Shown: positions 15,446 to 23,402 of the stretch, in pieces | Numbering within the stretch: the first letter of the stretch is position 1 | How the letters are laid out: every line of letters starts with the position of its first letter | DNA from: Bacillota bacterium | GTDB taxonomy: Bacteria > Bacillota > Clostridia > Christensenellales > SZUA-584 | Assembly (NCBI GenBank): GCA_023436525.1 | Contig: JAEZIW010000010.1 | Location: forward strand, 1-27,609 | Reading direction: 5' to 3' | DNA: 27,609 nt | The notes under the pieces: generated by a model | Databases searched by the model: none | The model's input: only the letters and a program-made list of their open reading frames with translations | What the model was told of the DNA's origin: nothing | Translations under genes and position numbers: made by a program

Positions 15446-15919
15446 TTAGCCAAGCGCGTTCACCAGCGCGCTTTCCACCGCTTTCAGAAATGCTTTGCTC
15501 GTCGCCGTCGCGCCGGAAACCGCATCCACCTGCAAATTCTGCACAGCCAGCACCTCTTGCGTCAGCGTGTCCATCGTTTCCGGCTTGGCAAGCACCTGCG
15601 GTTTCACCACATGAATCTCGGTGATCGCATGGTCCTTCACCGTCACCTCCACCGTGTTGCCGAACCTTAAAAAGCCATAGCTGCCGGTATACGTGCCGTC
15701 GTTCACAACGGCCAAATTCACATCGCCGATTTTTGCGTTCAGCGCCGCATCCTTGCCGCCCATCACAAATACGATGAACGCAATCATCAGCACCACCAGC
15801 ACGCCGACAATGATCAGCAACGCTTTAAGCCCTTTTTTCATCCCTTTTTTAGCGGGCTGTTTTGCTCGCCTTGCCGCCCTTGTTTCCTGCTCCTGTTCCA
15901 CAATCAATTGTTCTTCCAT
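15446..15919 (-). CDS. Membrane-anchored FMN-binding domain protein
   Basis: A 157-residue protein. A charged, lysine/arginine-rich N-terminus precedes one transmembrane helix (ALLIIVGVLVVLMIAFIVFV). An extracytoplasmic FMN_bind domain follows. It opens with DGTYTGSYGF, continues with VTVKDHAITEIHVV and ends with VDAVSGATATSKAF, where the SGAT threonine is the usual site of covalent FMN attachment. Related domains occur in Rnf/Nqr subunits and extracellular electron-transfer flavoproteins. The ATG at 15919 has AAGGA 7 nt upstream; an in-frame ATG at 15934 with a weaker GGTGA site is the alternative. It follows the VOC gene by 4-18 bp and is probably cotranscribed. A flavin transferase (ApbE) is not in this window. 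Confidence 0.88.
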   Translation of the reverse strand: MEEQLIVEQEQETRAARRAKQPAKKGMKKGLKALLIIVGVLVVLMIAFIVFVMGGKDAALNAKIGDVNLAVVNDGTYTGSYGFLRFGNTVEVTVKDHAITEIHVVKPQVLAKPETMDTLTQEVLAVQNLQVDAVSGATATSKAFLKAVESALVNALG

Positions 15920-15937
15920 ATTTGTTTCCTTCATCGT

Positions 15938-16330
15938 TTATCTCACCGCCGTTATCTCCACAAGATTGCCGCCCGGGTCGTAAACACTCGCTTCATAGTA
16001 GCTGTCACCCGTGCGCCGCGGCTCGCCCGCAATCGCATAGCCGTCGTTTTTGAGCCTTTGCACGAGGGCATTCACCGCTTCTTCGCTTTCAAGGCCAAAC
16101 GCGATGTGCGAAAAGCCCAGCGCCTGCTGCCCCGGCCCGTCGGGAATGGTGCGCATCTGCATGATTTCCAGACGTGAGCCGCCGCTGAAAGACAGAAAAT
16201 ACGATTCAAAAAAAACACCCTCACCGCGCGGCGAGACGTACTTTTCGTTGGCAGTGCCGCCAAAATAGCGCACATAAAACTCTTTCATTTCTTCCAGACG
16301 GTTCGTCCATATTGCGACGTGCTCAATCAT
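15938..16330 (-). CDS. VOC-superfamily (glyoxalase/bleomycin-resistance fold) protein
   Basis: 130 residues with two beta-alpha-beta-beta-beta modules. Plausible metal ligands are H4 (MIEHVAIW), a mid glutamate (SRLEIMQM), a histidine at the start of module two (GFSHIAFGL) and a C-terminal glutamate (GNLVEITAV). This resembles glyoxalase I-like or methylmalonyl-CoA-epimerase-like members; the reaction cannot be fixed. The ATG at 16330 has GGGAG 6 nt upstream. It precedes the FMN-binding gene on the same strand and lies after the terminator of the 349-residue gene. Confidence 0.88.
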   Translation of the reverse strand: MIEHVAIWTNRLEEMKEFYVRYFGGTANEKYVSPRGEGVFFESYFLSFSGGSRLEIMQMRTIPDGPGQQALGFSHIAFGLESEEAVNALVQRLKNDGYAIAGEPRRTGDSYYEASVYDPGGNLVEITAVR

Positions 16331-16343
16331 ATGTTTCTCCCAA

Positions 16344-16380
16344 ACAAAAAACCTTTGGCATCTAGTTCGACACCAAAGGT
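16344..16380 (-). terminator. Terminator after the 349-residue hypothetical gene
   Basis: On the minus strand ACCTTTGG and CCAAAGGT form a perfect 8-bp stem around 14 nt, followed by TTTTTG. It separates the unknown gene from the VOC/FMN-binding pair. Confidence 0.8.
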
Positions 16381-16405
16381 GATTTCCCCTCTCTTTTTTG
16401 GTTTT

Positions 16406-17455
16406 TTAAGGCTCACGAATGTTGTCGATCAGCAGCGCACCGTTGTTTTGCCGCGTTTCCACGCAAAACTCGCGCGCCGCGTATAAATTCTCGCCGACCG
16501 CGTATTTCAGCGCAAACCCGCTCTGGCCGCACGCGGGCGATATGGTTTTCGTAAACGAATCGAAATCACCGAAAAACTCCTTCAAATCGGCAAACGAGAG
16601 CCCTTCGGCAAGCGACGGCGTGAGGCAGCTGATTGCGGCTTCGGGGATGTTCGCCTTCATCGCCTCCAGCAGCGATACACAAATATCATAAGGCTGCGCA
16701 GCCGGGCGCGGCCCACATGTGAACCACCCAAGCTCGGTGTGCCCCGGCGCAAGGCCGCCACCGCTTCTCACCCAGTGCGTCTTGGTCTGGCGAAATTCGC
16801 CGCTCGTCACCACCATGAAGCCGTCCGGCTCCACACCGGATTGCTCGCAAATCGTGCAGAGATCGAGATTAAACGACGGCAATATATGCGCCGCGCATAT
16901 GTAATGCTGTGCGTCTGTGGTTTCACCCGACGCGTAAAGGCAGGGCATATCGCCGAATTTGGTAAATCCGATTTCCGCGCTCTTCACAAAAAACGGCAGC
17001 GGCGATACAAATTTTAAGCGGCTTGTGCCCGCATGCTCCACCACGAAGCTGGAACACGCTTCGTTGTATATAAACGCCGTATGCCTCTCACCGCTGATAT
17101 AAAAATCGAAAGGCGAAATCACCCTCGGGTGCAGCTCCGTCTCCTCGTTGCGGTACACCGCATCGGGATACAGCGTTAATTCCACGATGTTGTCCGGCCA
17201 CATGCAAAGCTCGATCAGCCCGTCACTCGCAAACACCGCGCCTTTCGACGCGATAGACACGCGGCGCGTATACGGCAGATACACGTAATTCGTGTCGTTC
17301 TGAAGCGGCAGCATTGTTAAAAAGAACGACGAATTTGCCGCAATCGGCTGCGTCACCGCGGCTGTGCCCGTTTCTCCGGCCGGTGCCTGGTTGATGCAGA
17401 TCAGCGCGTGAATTTTTGATGTGATATATAGCAGTTTGATGGTTTTGTCGTCCAT
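16406..17455 (-). CDS. Hypothetical protein, family not recognised
   Basis: A 349-residue soluble protein with no signal peptide or transmembrane segment. It is rich in predicted beta strands, aromatic residues and prolines in the first 250 residues (for example TNYVYLPYTRRVSIAS and SPFDFYISGERHTAFIYN) and more helical toward the C-terminus (SLAEGLSFADLKEFFGDFD). Several cysteines (LDLCTICEQSG, PACGQSG) do not form an obvious metal motif. The ATG at 17455 follows a GGGGGAG ribosome site. It is a single transcription unit with its own terminator and is divergent from the Myb-like regulator. Codon use matches the host chromosome. No function is proposed. Confidence 0.75.
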   Translation of the reverse strand: MDDKTIKLLYITSKIHALICINQAPAGETGTAAVTQPIAANSSFFLTMLPLQNDTNYVYLPYTRRVSIASKGAVFASDGLIELCMWPDNIVELTLYPDAVYRNEETELHPRVISPFDFYISGERHTAFIYNEACSSFVVEHAGTSRLKFVSPLPFFVKSAEIGFTKFGDMPCLYASGETTDAQHYICAAHILPSFNLDLCTICEQSGVEPDGFMVVTSGEFRQTKTHWVRSGGGLAPGHTELGWFTCGPRPAAQPYDICVSLLEAMKANIPEAAISCLTPSLAEGLSFADLKEFFGDFDSFTKTISPACGQSGFALKYAVGENLYAAREFCVETRQNNGALLIDNIREP

Positions 17456-17672
17456 AGCTCCCCCTTTGTACCATATATATATTCAAACAATACGGCGCTG
17501 ATACACAATTCTAACAGCGGTGCGGGGTGCATATGATATACAAAAGGAAAACCAGCCTACAAAAGCAGACGAAGAAGACGCGTTTGCTTTTAATTTTTTG
17601 TTAAATAACGGAATAAAACGAATGGTATAAGAGAATAATATGCATCAAAATCTATGATAAGGGGTTAGGAAC

Positions 17673-18521
17673 ATGGAAAACGAAACAGGACTGCATAGCT
17701 TTGATATTGCTCTGAGAACCGGCTGGAAAGACGATGAAAAGCTGATGCTGTGGGACGAAGTCAAAAAAGCGCAGAAGATCGGGGCGCCGCTCAAACGCGT
17801 TTTTGAAACCGTTGCATTAAAAACCGGACGCAAGCCCAACAGCGTGAGAAACTACTATTATATGAAGGTGAAGGAAACAGGAGAAATTGAACAAAAGCCC
17901 TCCTCGTTTACGCCCTTCTCTAAGGAAGAAATCTACACGCTGCTCAAAACGCTGCTCGGTGCGGGTGCCAAGGGTGAATCCGTCAGAGGCGCGAGCCTTC
18001 GGCTGGCCGATGGTGACAAAACGCTGATGCTGCGATATCAGAACAAGTATCGCAGCCTGATCAAGAACGGCCGTCCGCTTGTTGAAAAAGTGATGTCAGA
18101 CATGGATGATATCGGCGAAAAATACTTTAACCCGTACGATATGCCCAAAATGACGGCACCGGCAGGCAAGGAAAGCAAATACATACCCGAAAGCGTCATC
18201 AAGGCCCTGATTGCCTGCGACGTGGATGTGAAGAGTTTCTTCAAAGGGTTGGCGAAAATGGCGGGTTTGGCTGTTATTAAGGTTCACGCCGAGGAAGAGA
18301 TGGGCCAGCTGCTGCTGCAAAGCGAATCCATGAAAAAGGAAAACGCGGCGTTGCACAGCCGATTGAAGAAAGAGATCGAAAAAAGCCACAAAGCCGCATC
18401 ACTTTTTGAGCAGCTGATGAACTTAAAAACGAAAACCATTGAAGCCAAAGACCTCGAGAGCCTCACGGCGCTGGGCGAATGGCTCAAGGAAGACCTGCGC
18501 GGCAGCGCGGATGCTCTGTAA
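17673..18521 (+). CDS. Myb/SANT-like (RsfA-type) DNA-binding regulator
   Basis: 282 residues. The N-terminal Myb-like helix-turn-helix (about 16-66) has spaced tryptophans (W18, W27) and the recognition segment GRKPNSVRNYYYMKVKE. A second related trihelical unit (about 80-132) carries LRLADGDKTLMLRYQNKYR. The C-terminal third (about 200-265) is a charged coiled coil. The layout resembles the RsfA family of prespore regulators in Bacillus, but RsfA proteins are shorter and clostridial versions are mostly uncharacterised. The ATG at 17673 follows AAGGGG with 8-nt spacing. It stands alone upstream of spo0A with a strong hairpin after its stop. Confidence 0.75.
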   Translation: MENETGLHSFDIALRTGWKDDEKLMLWDEVKKAQKIGAPLKRVFETVALKTGRKPNSVRNYYYMKVKETGEIEQKPSSFTPFSKEEIYTLLKTLLGAGAKGESVRGASLRLADGDKTLMLRYQNKYRSLIKNGRPLVEKVMSDMDDIGEKYFNPYDMPKMTAPAGKESKYIPESVIKALIACDVDVKSFFKGLAKMAGLAVIKVHAEEEMGQLLLQSESMKKENAALHSRLKKEIEKSHKAASLFEQLMNLKTKTIEAKDLESLTALGEWLKEDLRGSADAL

Positions 18522-18528
18522 TTCCACT

Positions 18529-18557
18529 CAGGCGTCTGCGCGGGCCGCAGACGCCTG
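18529..18557 (+). terminator. Strong hairpin after the Myb-like gene
   Basis: CAGGCGTCTGCG and CGCAGACGCCTG form a perfect 12-bp stem with a 5-nt loop, 7 bp past the stop codon. There is no immediate T-run, so it may be a weak terminator or an mRNA 3'-end stabiliser. Confidence 0.6.
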
Positions 18558-18679
18558 ACATAGTCCTATAAAAATCGCGCTGAATTTGAATTATTTTGTC
18601 GCATTTTATCCATTTTCCGAACATTATTCAATTTCCTAAGAAATTTATTTAATTTTGTCTTGAACTGCTTTTTATTTCA

Positions 18680-18708
18680 TTGTCAAACCAACATAGCCGT
18701 GATAATAT
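18680..18708 (+). promoter_or_regulatory. Promoter of spo0A
   Basis: TTGTCA (18680-18685), 17-bp spacer, TAATAT (18703-18708), about 100 bp before the spo0A start. No convincing sigma-H promoter was found in the 250-bp AT-rich gap 18558-18807. Confidence 0.6.
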
Positions 18709-18737
18709 ACTAACAAATATTTCTTTTGGAGGTACTG

Positions 18738-18744
18738 TTCGACA
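18738..18744 (-). promoter_or_regulatory. 0A box in the spo0A leader
   Basis: TTCGACA on the plus strand is the complement of the Spo0A recognition core TGTCGAA. It lies about 30 bp after the -10, consistent with autoregulation; a 7-bp match alone can occur by chance. Confidence 0.45.
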
Positions 18745-18807
18745 CAAAGCGTCATTTTTTTCAGGGTGAGGATTGGTTAACAAACAACATTCGAAAGGAG
18801 CCAAATC

Positions 18808-19578
18808 ATGGATCGAAAAATCAAACTTCTGATCATCGAAGACAATGTACAGCTTAATGAAATGCTCACCAAGTATTTCAGCACAAAGAATGACGTAGAG
18901 GTAGTGGGGTCATGCAATAATGCGGTAGAAGCAGTCGGCTTAATTAAAGAAGTGGCGCCGGACGCCCTCATAGTCGACATGATCATGCCGGAAGCGGATG
19001 GGCTTTCTTTGCTCGAGAGGCTAAATACTTCCGAGTTTGAAACAATGCCCGCCATTATCGTTGTCTCGGCCGTTGGCAACGAGAAGCTCATCAAACTGGC
19101 CTGTGATCTGGGGGCAAAATATTATATGATAAAACCGTTTAATAAGGACATCCTTTATAAACGGATTCAGGACATGTTCGGCAACAGGGTGATTGCCACC
19201 CGCCGCACGCCGACACCCGTCCGGTCAAGAACCCTGGATGAAAAAATCACTGCTGTTTTTCTGTCGATCGGTATTCCCGCCCATATCAAAGGGTATCATT
19301 TCCTCCGCGAGGCCATTAAAATGGTCGTTAAAAATCCGGATCTGATCAACTCAATCACCAAGAAGCTGTATCCCGGCATTGCGGAGCCGTTTGAAACGAG
19401 CGCCAGCAAGGTTGAGCGCGCAATTCGTCATGCCATTGAAGTGGCCTGGTCGCGCGGGAAAATTGAGAACATCAACAACTTCATCGGGTACAACATTTAC
19501 ACCAACAAGGATAAGCCGACCAACGGCGAGTTTATCGCCCTGATGGCAGATAAGCTCATAATGGACAGGAGCGCTTAA
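18808..19578 (+). CDS. spo0A: Sporulation master response regulator Spo0A
   Basis: 256 residues. The receiver domain (1-120) has acidic pocket E11-D12, phospho-acceptor D57 in LIVDMIMPEADG, and the conserved lysine in YMIKPF. After a linker, the Spo0A C-terminal DNA-binding domain starts with IPAHIKGYHFLREAI, continues with LYPGIAEPFETSASKVERAI and RHAIEVAWSRG, and ends with KPTNGEFIALMADKL. It is phosphorylated through sporulation kinases and binds 0A boxes to start sporulation. ATG 18808 follows AAAGGAG by 7 nt. It is monocistronic. Its presence marks an endospore-former or a descendant of one. Confidence 0.98.
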   Translation: MDRKIKLLIIEDNVQLNEMLTKYFSTKNDVEVVGSCNNAVEAVGLIKEVAPDALIVDMIMPEADGLSLLERLNTSEFETMPAIIVVSAVGNEKLIKLACDLGAKYYMIKPFNKDILYKRIQDMFGNRVIATRRTPTPVRSRTLDEKITAVFLSIGIPAHIKGYHFLREAIKMVVKNPDLINSITKKLYPGIAEPFETSASKVERAIRHAIEVAWSRGKIENINNFIGYNIYTNKDKPTNGEFIALMADKLIMDRSA

Positions 19579-19592
19579 AAGACAAAGAAAAT

Positions 19593-19634
19593 CCGCACGT
19601 TTTTATCAACACAACGTGCGGTTCTTTTATTTTA
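19593..19634 (+). terminator. Terminator of spo0A
   Basis: CCGCACGTT and AACGTGCGG form a perfect 9-bp stem with an 11-nt loop, followed by TTCTTTTATTTT. Confidence 0.9.
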
Positions 19635-19684
19635 CGGTTTTTTAGGTGACTATCCTGTCAAAACACCGAATTTCCATAAAGAGA

Positions 19685-19965
19685 GTATTCTTGTACCCAA
19701 GGGAAATACAACGCAAATCGCGGCAAGCGCCGCCAAAAGGACTCTTTTCTAATTTCAATAAGCGCTCTCACAATTCGCAAAATATAAATTAGAGATTCCT
19801 GTATCCCGAAGGGATATACTGTGTTTTTCAATGCATACAAAAACTTAATAATGCATCGCGGCAAACGCCGCCAAAAGGACTCTTTTTTTAATGTTTATGA
19901 GCGTTTCTGAATTAACAAATTCAAAAAAGAGATTCCTGTACCCCGGCGGGGTATAATGTGTCATT
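19685..19965. repeat. Second cluster of the same repeat family, inverted (cluster B)
   Basis: Read on the minus strand, this array alternates the two hairpins of cluster A. TACCCC-gcc-GGGGTA (19939-19953) is followed by AAAGAGTCCT and GCGGC-GTTT-GCCGC (19858-19871). A second unit has TATCCC-ttc-GGGATA (19802-19816) and GCGGC-GCTT-GCCGC (19720-19733), and a decayed hairpin lies at 19696-19703. The compensating changes in the first stem (CCCC/GGGG versus TCCC/GGGA) suggest pairing is maintained. Sequence between hairpins is diverged and longer than in cluster A. Confidence 0.8.
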
Positions 19966-19985
19966 TGAAACGACATACCCCATTC

Positions 19986-20007
19986 GGAACGACACAGGGG
20001 TCGTTCC
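19986..20007 (+). other. Perfect hairpin of unknown role in the spo0A-MazG gap
   Basis: GGAACGAC and GTCGTTCC pair over 8 bp around a 6-nt loop and are followed by CTACTTTCTTGTT. An AACGACA motif occurs just before it (near 19969-19976) and again in its left arm. It could be a weak terminator protecting the following promoter. The rest of the 568-bp gap 19579-20146 holds the spo0A terminator, cluster B and the promoter at 20068. Confidence 0.5.
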
Positions 20008-20067
20008 CTACTTTCTTGTTACACCAGCTTAAAAAAGCCGCAGATGGCTGTGGAAACGCCCGTCCCA

Positions 20068-20096
20068 TTGACTATTATGCCTTTTGCGGATAGAAT
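20068..20096 (+). promoter_or_regulatory. Promoter of the MazG-like/gdpP/rplI operon
   Basis: TTGACT (20068-20073), 17-bp spacer, TAGAAT (20091-20096), about 55 bp before the first gene. Confidence 0.7.
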
Positions 20097-20152
20097 AAAG
20101 ACACTTGCAATAGAGGGGTTGGGGCAATTTTTCACTAAAAGGCGGTATGCAT

Positions 20153-20497
20153 ATGCATCAATCTGTCAATGTGGCCTCTAATGCAAAAATGATCGAGGTG
20201 TTAAAGGCTGAGTTTATCGGCGAATCGGCCGATGTTCTGAGAGCCTCGCTGTCTCCCGGCGGACGGGGGGAACTTAAAGACGCTCTGGGGGGCGCGGTGC
20301 TGCTCGCCTATGTGCTCGCCCGCCGCTGTGGCATATCCTTCAGCGAGCTCGATGAGGATGTTGTCAGCAAAGCCGATTTGGGCATCACCGGCGGACACAC
20401 ACTGGAAACAGGCTACGGTGATCTGTCCCTCGTAAAAAAACATTTTGAAGGCGGTAATTCAAGGGGATTTGGACAGGATAAAAAAAGACGGTTATAG
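20153..20497 (+). CDS. MazG-like family protein (clostridial, PF12643 type)
   Basis: A small all-alpha protein of 114 residues. A helix around KMIEVLKAEFIGESADVLRA is followed by a second helix with LLAYVLARRCGISFSELDEDV and an YGDLSLVKKHFEG ending. The pattern fits the short MazG-like family found beside DUF2232 and gdpP in Clostridia. MazG enzymes hydrolyse NTPs; this short form has no clear EExxE metal motif, so activity is doubtful. ATG 20153 has AAAGGCGG 7 nt upstream; ATG 20147 is in frame but too close. Its tail overlaps the DUF2232 frame by about 30-50 nt. Confidence 0.7.
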   Translation: MHQSVNVASNAKMIEVLKAEFIGESADVLRASLSPGGRGELKDALGGAVLLAYVLARRCGISFSELDEDVVSKADLGITGGHTLETGYGDLSLVKKHFEGGNSRGFGQDKKRRL

Positions 20498-21467
20498 CGC
20501 CGCGGCGGCTGTGTTTTTTCTCGCCGCTGTTTTGATATTGATGTCGATGTATTTGCCGATAGTCGCGGTGGCAGCCGTTTTCGTGCTGGCTTACGCGGTG
20601 GCCATGTGGGGCCCGGTTGGCATTGTAATCACGGTTTTGAGCTTTGCGGCAGGCTGCCTGCTCGATGTAAAGCTCACGGCATTTTTAGCGGCTTCCTTTA
20701 TCCCAACGGCTTTGGCGGCAGGTTTAACCGTTAAGAAGCAGCTGCGTATGCGCAGCGGCATACAGATTACCGCGGGGGCCGCGCTGATTGGACTCTCGGC
20801 GGCGCTCGTCGTGCTGTGGCTGTTTACCGGCCTTGGCCCGATCGATTATATTGTGAGCCGTTTCGGGATTTTCCTTGGCACGCTTGGCGACGGGTCGGTG
20901 AAGCTGCTGTATCAGTCCGTCCGGCTAATTGATTTATTAACAGGTGCCGTTTCGCAATCAGCGCTTTATGCTGCATCCGCTTCCGAAGCCATTGTGTTCA
21001 TGCAGGACACATTGCGCGAAGCGCTGAATTATTTCCTCGTCGGCGGAATGCTCTGCTTTACGCTGCTGATGGGCTTGCTGGGTTTTGTGATCACACGCGC
21101 GTTCGTCAAGAAAAAACGCAGCGTCGTCGCCATTGCATCGTTTGACACATGGTCGCTGCCGCCAAAATTCTGGCTGGCCTACCTGCTTTCCTATCTGTTT
21201 GCGGTTGCCGGTGTCAGCGCCGATTGGCCGTCTTTTGAAGTTGTCGCGCAAACAATTGCGGACGTTTACGGGTTTGTGTTAACCGTTCAGGCGTTGAGCC
21301 TGCTCGATTATTTTTATAAGAAGAAGAAAATGGCCACAGCGGTACGGGTGCTGCTGCACGTGGTGATAACGCTGTTTTTGGGCTTTGTTCTCGTTTGGGT
21401 GGGTCTGTTTGAAAACATGGCAAGCTTGCGCAAAAGGATGGACACTCAAGGCGGTACCGTGTTATGA
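20445..21467 (+). CDS. DUF2232 (YybS-family) polytopic membrane protein
   Basis: About 340 residues with roughly eight hydrophobic helices, a short hydrophilic N-terminus and a YybS/DUF2232-like C-terminal half (WLAYLLSYLFAVAG, VQALSLLDYFYKKKK, then a final helix). Function is not established; its constant position before gdpP suggests an envelope or c-di-AMP-related role. The start is uncertain. TTG 20445 has no ribosome site, while TTG 20469 lies just behind AAGGGG and may be the true start. The stop overlaps gdpP by 4 nt (ATGA). Confidence 0.85.
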   Translation: MKAVIQGDLDRIKKDGYSAAAAVFFLAAVLILMSMYLPIVAVAAVFVLAYAVAMWGPVGIVITVLSFAAGCLLDVKLTAFLAASFIPTALAAGLTVKKQLRMRSGIQITAGAALIGLSAALVVLWLFTGLGPIDYIVSRFGIFLGTLGDGSVKLLYQSVRLIDLLTGAVSQSALYAASASEAIVFMQDTLREALNYFLVGGMLCFTLLMGLLGFVITRAFVKKKRSVVAIASFDTWSLPPKFWLAYLLSYLFAVAGVSADWPSFEVVAQTIADVYGFVLTVQALSLLDYFYKKKKMATAVRVLLHVVITLFLGFVLVWVGLFENMASLRKRMDTQGGTVL

Positions 21468-23401
21468 AAAACAAAATTCGTTTTTTTACAATCGACTTTC
21501 TTTGGCTGATGCTGGCGCTTGGCTTTGCCTGTGTGTTCGCTTTTCTGCACAGTTTCGTGCTGGGTGCCCTCACCGCTGCGGGCAGCCTTGTGGCGGCCGC
21601 CGCCTATTTGTACTTTGTCGTTTACCGCAAAGTGCAGTGGCAGCGTCTTGTCATCAAAATTTTGTTTGATCAGGAAGAACTGCCGACATATTTAAACACG
21701 ATGGCCATTCCCACCGTATTGACATCTCTTACCGGCCATATTAAATGGGCCAATCTCGCGTTTCGCAGCATCACAGGTTTTGGCGCTCTTCGCAATCTGA
21801 ATAAGATGATTGCGGGCATCAGCGTTCCCGATAAGGATAAAAAAATACTGATCGACGGCAAACCGTATAAAAAAGAGCTGGCCACCGTTCGGCTCGGCCG
21901 CCAGGAATACCTGCTGCACCGCCTTGTTGACATTGAAAATACCGTGGAAGCCAAAAAGCTCTATCAAAGCTTTCTGCCTGTTGTGTGCCAGATACTGATT
22001 GATAACTATGAAGAGCTGTCAGCCAAGCTGTCGCAGTCGGAGCTTTCCGAAGTGGTGGCATCGGTCGAGCGGCGACTGTCGACGCTGGCCGAAAATCTCT
22101 CGGCTCATTTCCAGCGCACGGACCGCGGGCGGTATGTGTGTATATTTGAACGACGCTTTTTATCAACACTGCGCGCGAGTAAATTCTCGATTCTCGACGA
22201 TGTCCGCCAAATTAGTCTTAACATGTCTCCCACGCTTTCCATTGCTCTGGGCGTGGGCGAATCGCCGGAGCAATCGGGCGAGTATGCGGGCAAGGCGATG
22301 GACCTGGCTCTGGGGCGCGGCGGCGACCAAGCCGTGATTAAGCAAGGCGATCATTTCGTGTTTTTCGGCGGCACCGCAAAAACGGGCTTCCGGCGCAGCA
22401 AGGTAAAAGCCCGTATGATCAGCCACGCGCTGCGCAACCTGATGGAACAGTGCAGCGATGTGTATGTGATGGGGCATGAAGGACCGGATCTTGACTGCAT
22501 GGGTGCGGCGCTCGGCATATGCGCCTGCGCGCGCCATGTGAACAAGAAGGCGTACATCGTGATGGACAACCCGAATCCGTCCATCGACCTGCTGCTCGAC
22601 AAGCTCAAAACCATCGATGTTTACGCATCGGCACTGGTGACTGGGCAGGATGCGGCCATGCGCATCAGTGCCACGAGCATGCTTGTGATTGTGGACACAC
22701 AGCTTGCCGCGTTTACCATTTCGCCGGGGCTGCTGGAAATGGCGGATACCGTGGTGGTTATTGACCATCACATACGCGGCACCTCCACGATTGACAAAGC
22801 CACGCTGTATTACCACGATCCGTACGCATCGTCGGCTTGTGAGCTTGTAACAGAAATGATGCAGTACTTCGATGACGATTTGAAACCGCTGCCCATTGAT
22901 CTGGAAGCGCTGCTGTGCGGCATCACGCTGGATACCAAAGGGTACACGTTTAACACGGGCGTGCGTACGTTTGAAGCGGCCTCGTACCTTCGCCGTCAAG
23001 GTGCTGACACCACCGTAACCAGGCTGTTGGTGCAGGACGACCTGAAAACGTACACAGCCAAGACGGATATTGTGCGCAAAGCGGAGATCATTGAAAACGG
23101 GTTTGCGGTGGCGGCCTGTCCCGAAGGTATCGACAAGGCGTCGTTGATCGCGGCGCAGGCGGCCGATTCGCTGCTAACCATTCGCGGTGTCAAAGCCTCG
23201 TTTGTGCTCAGCCACGTGGAAGGCAATGTGCTGATCAGCGGCCGGTCTCTCGGAGATGTGAATGTGCAGCTGATTCTCGAAAGCCTCGGCGGCGGCGGCC
23301 ACGCCACCATTGCTGCGGTGAAGCTGGAAAATACGGATATGGATACAGCCATCAAACGGCTCAAAATGGCGATCAATAAATATGTGAAAGAGGTAAAATA
23401 A
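21464..23401 (+). CDS. gdpP: Cyclic-di-AMP phosphodiesterase GdpP (DHH-DHHA1)
   Basis: 645 residues in standard GdpP order. Two N-terminal transmembrane helices (about 8-28 and 30-50) are followed by a PAS-like domain (about 60-160) and a degenerate GGDEF domain (about 175-300, with SIALGVGESPEQSGEYA and LGRGGDQAVIK). The catalytic DHH domain has GHEGPDLDCMG (about 338), VDTQ and VIDHH (about 431). The DHHA1 domain has GGGGH (about 609). It degrades c-di-AMP, which controls potassium, osmolyte and cell-wall homeostasis. Cotranscribed with DUF2232 (4-nt overlap) and rplI (next start 1 nt after the stop). Confidence 0.96.
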   Translation: MKNKIRFFTIDFLWLMLALGFACVFAFLHSFVLGALTAAGSLVAAAAYLYFVVYRKVQWQRLVIKILFDQEELPTYLNTMAIPTVLTSLTGHIKWANLAFRSITGFGALRNLNKMIAGISVPDKDKKILIDGKPYKKELATVRLGRQEYLLHRLVDIENTVEAKKLYQSFLPVVCQILIDNYEELSAKLSQSELSEVVASVERRLSTLAENLSAHFQRTDRGRYVCIFERRFLSTLRASKFSILDDVRQISLNMSPTLSIALGVGESPEQSGEYAGKAMDLALGRGGDQAVIKQGDHFVFFGGTAKTGFRRSKVKARMISHALRNLMEQCSDVYVMGHEGPDLDCMGAALGICACARHVNKKAYIVMDNPNPSIDLLLDKLKTIDVYASALVTGQDAAMRISATSMLVIVDTQLAAFTISPGLLEMADTVVVIDHHIRGTSTIDKATLYYHDPYASSACELVTEMMQYFDDDLKPLPIDLEALLCGITLDTKGYTFNTGVRTFEAASYLRRQGADTTVTRLLVQDDLKTYTAKTDIVRKAEIIENGFAVAACPEGIDKASLIAAQAADSLLTIRGVKASFVLSHVEGNVLISGRSLGDVNVQLILESLGGGGHATIAAVKLENTDMDTAIKRLKMAINKYVKEVK

Positions 23402-23402
23402 C

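Noticed and set aside
19658..19864. 68-codon minus-strand ORF across cluster B
   Set aside because: It is made of repeat sequence, has no ribosome site and resembles no protein; the hairpins explain the base pattern.
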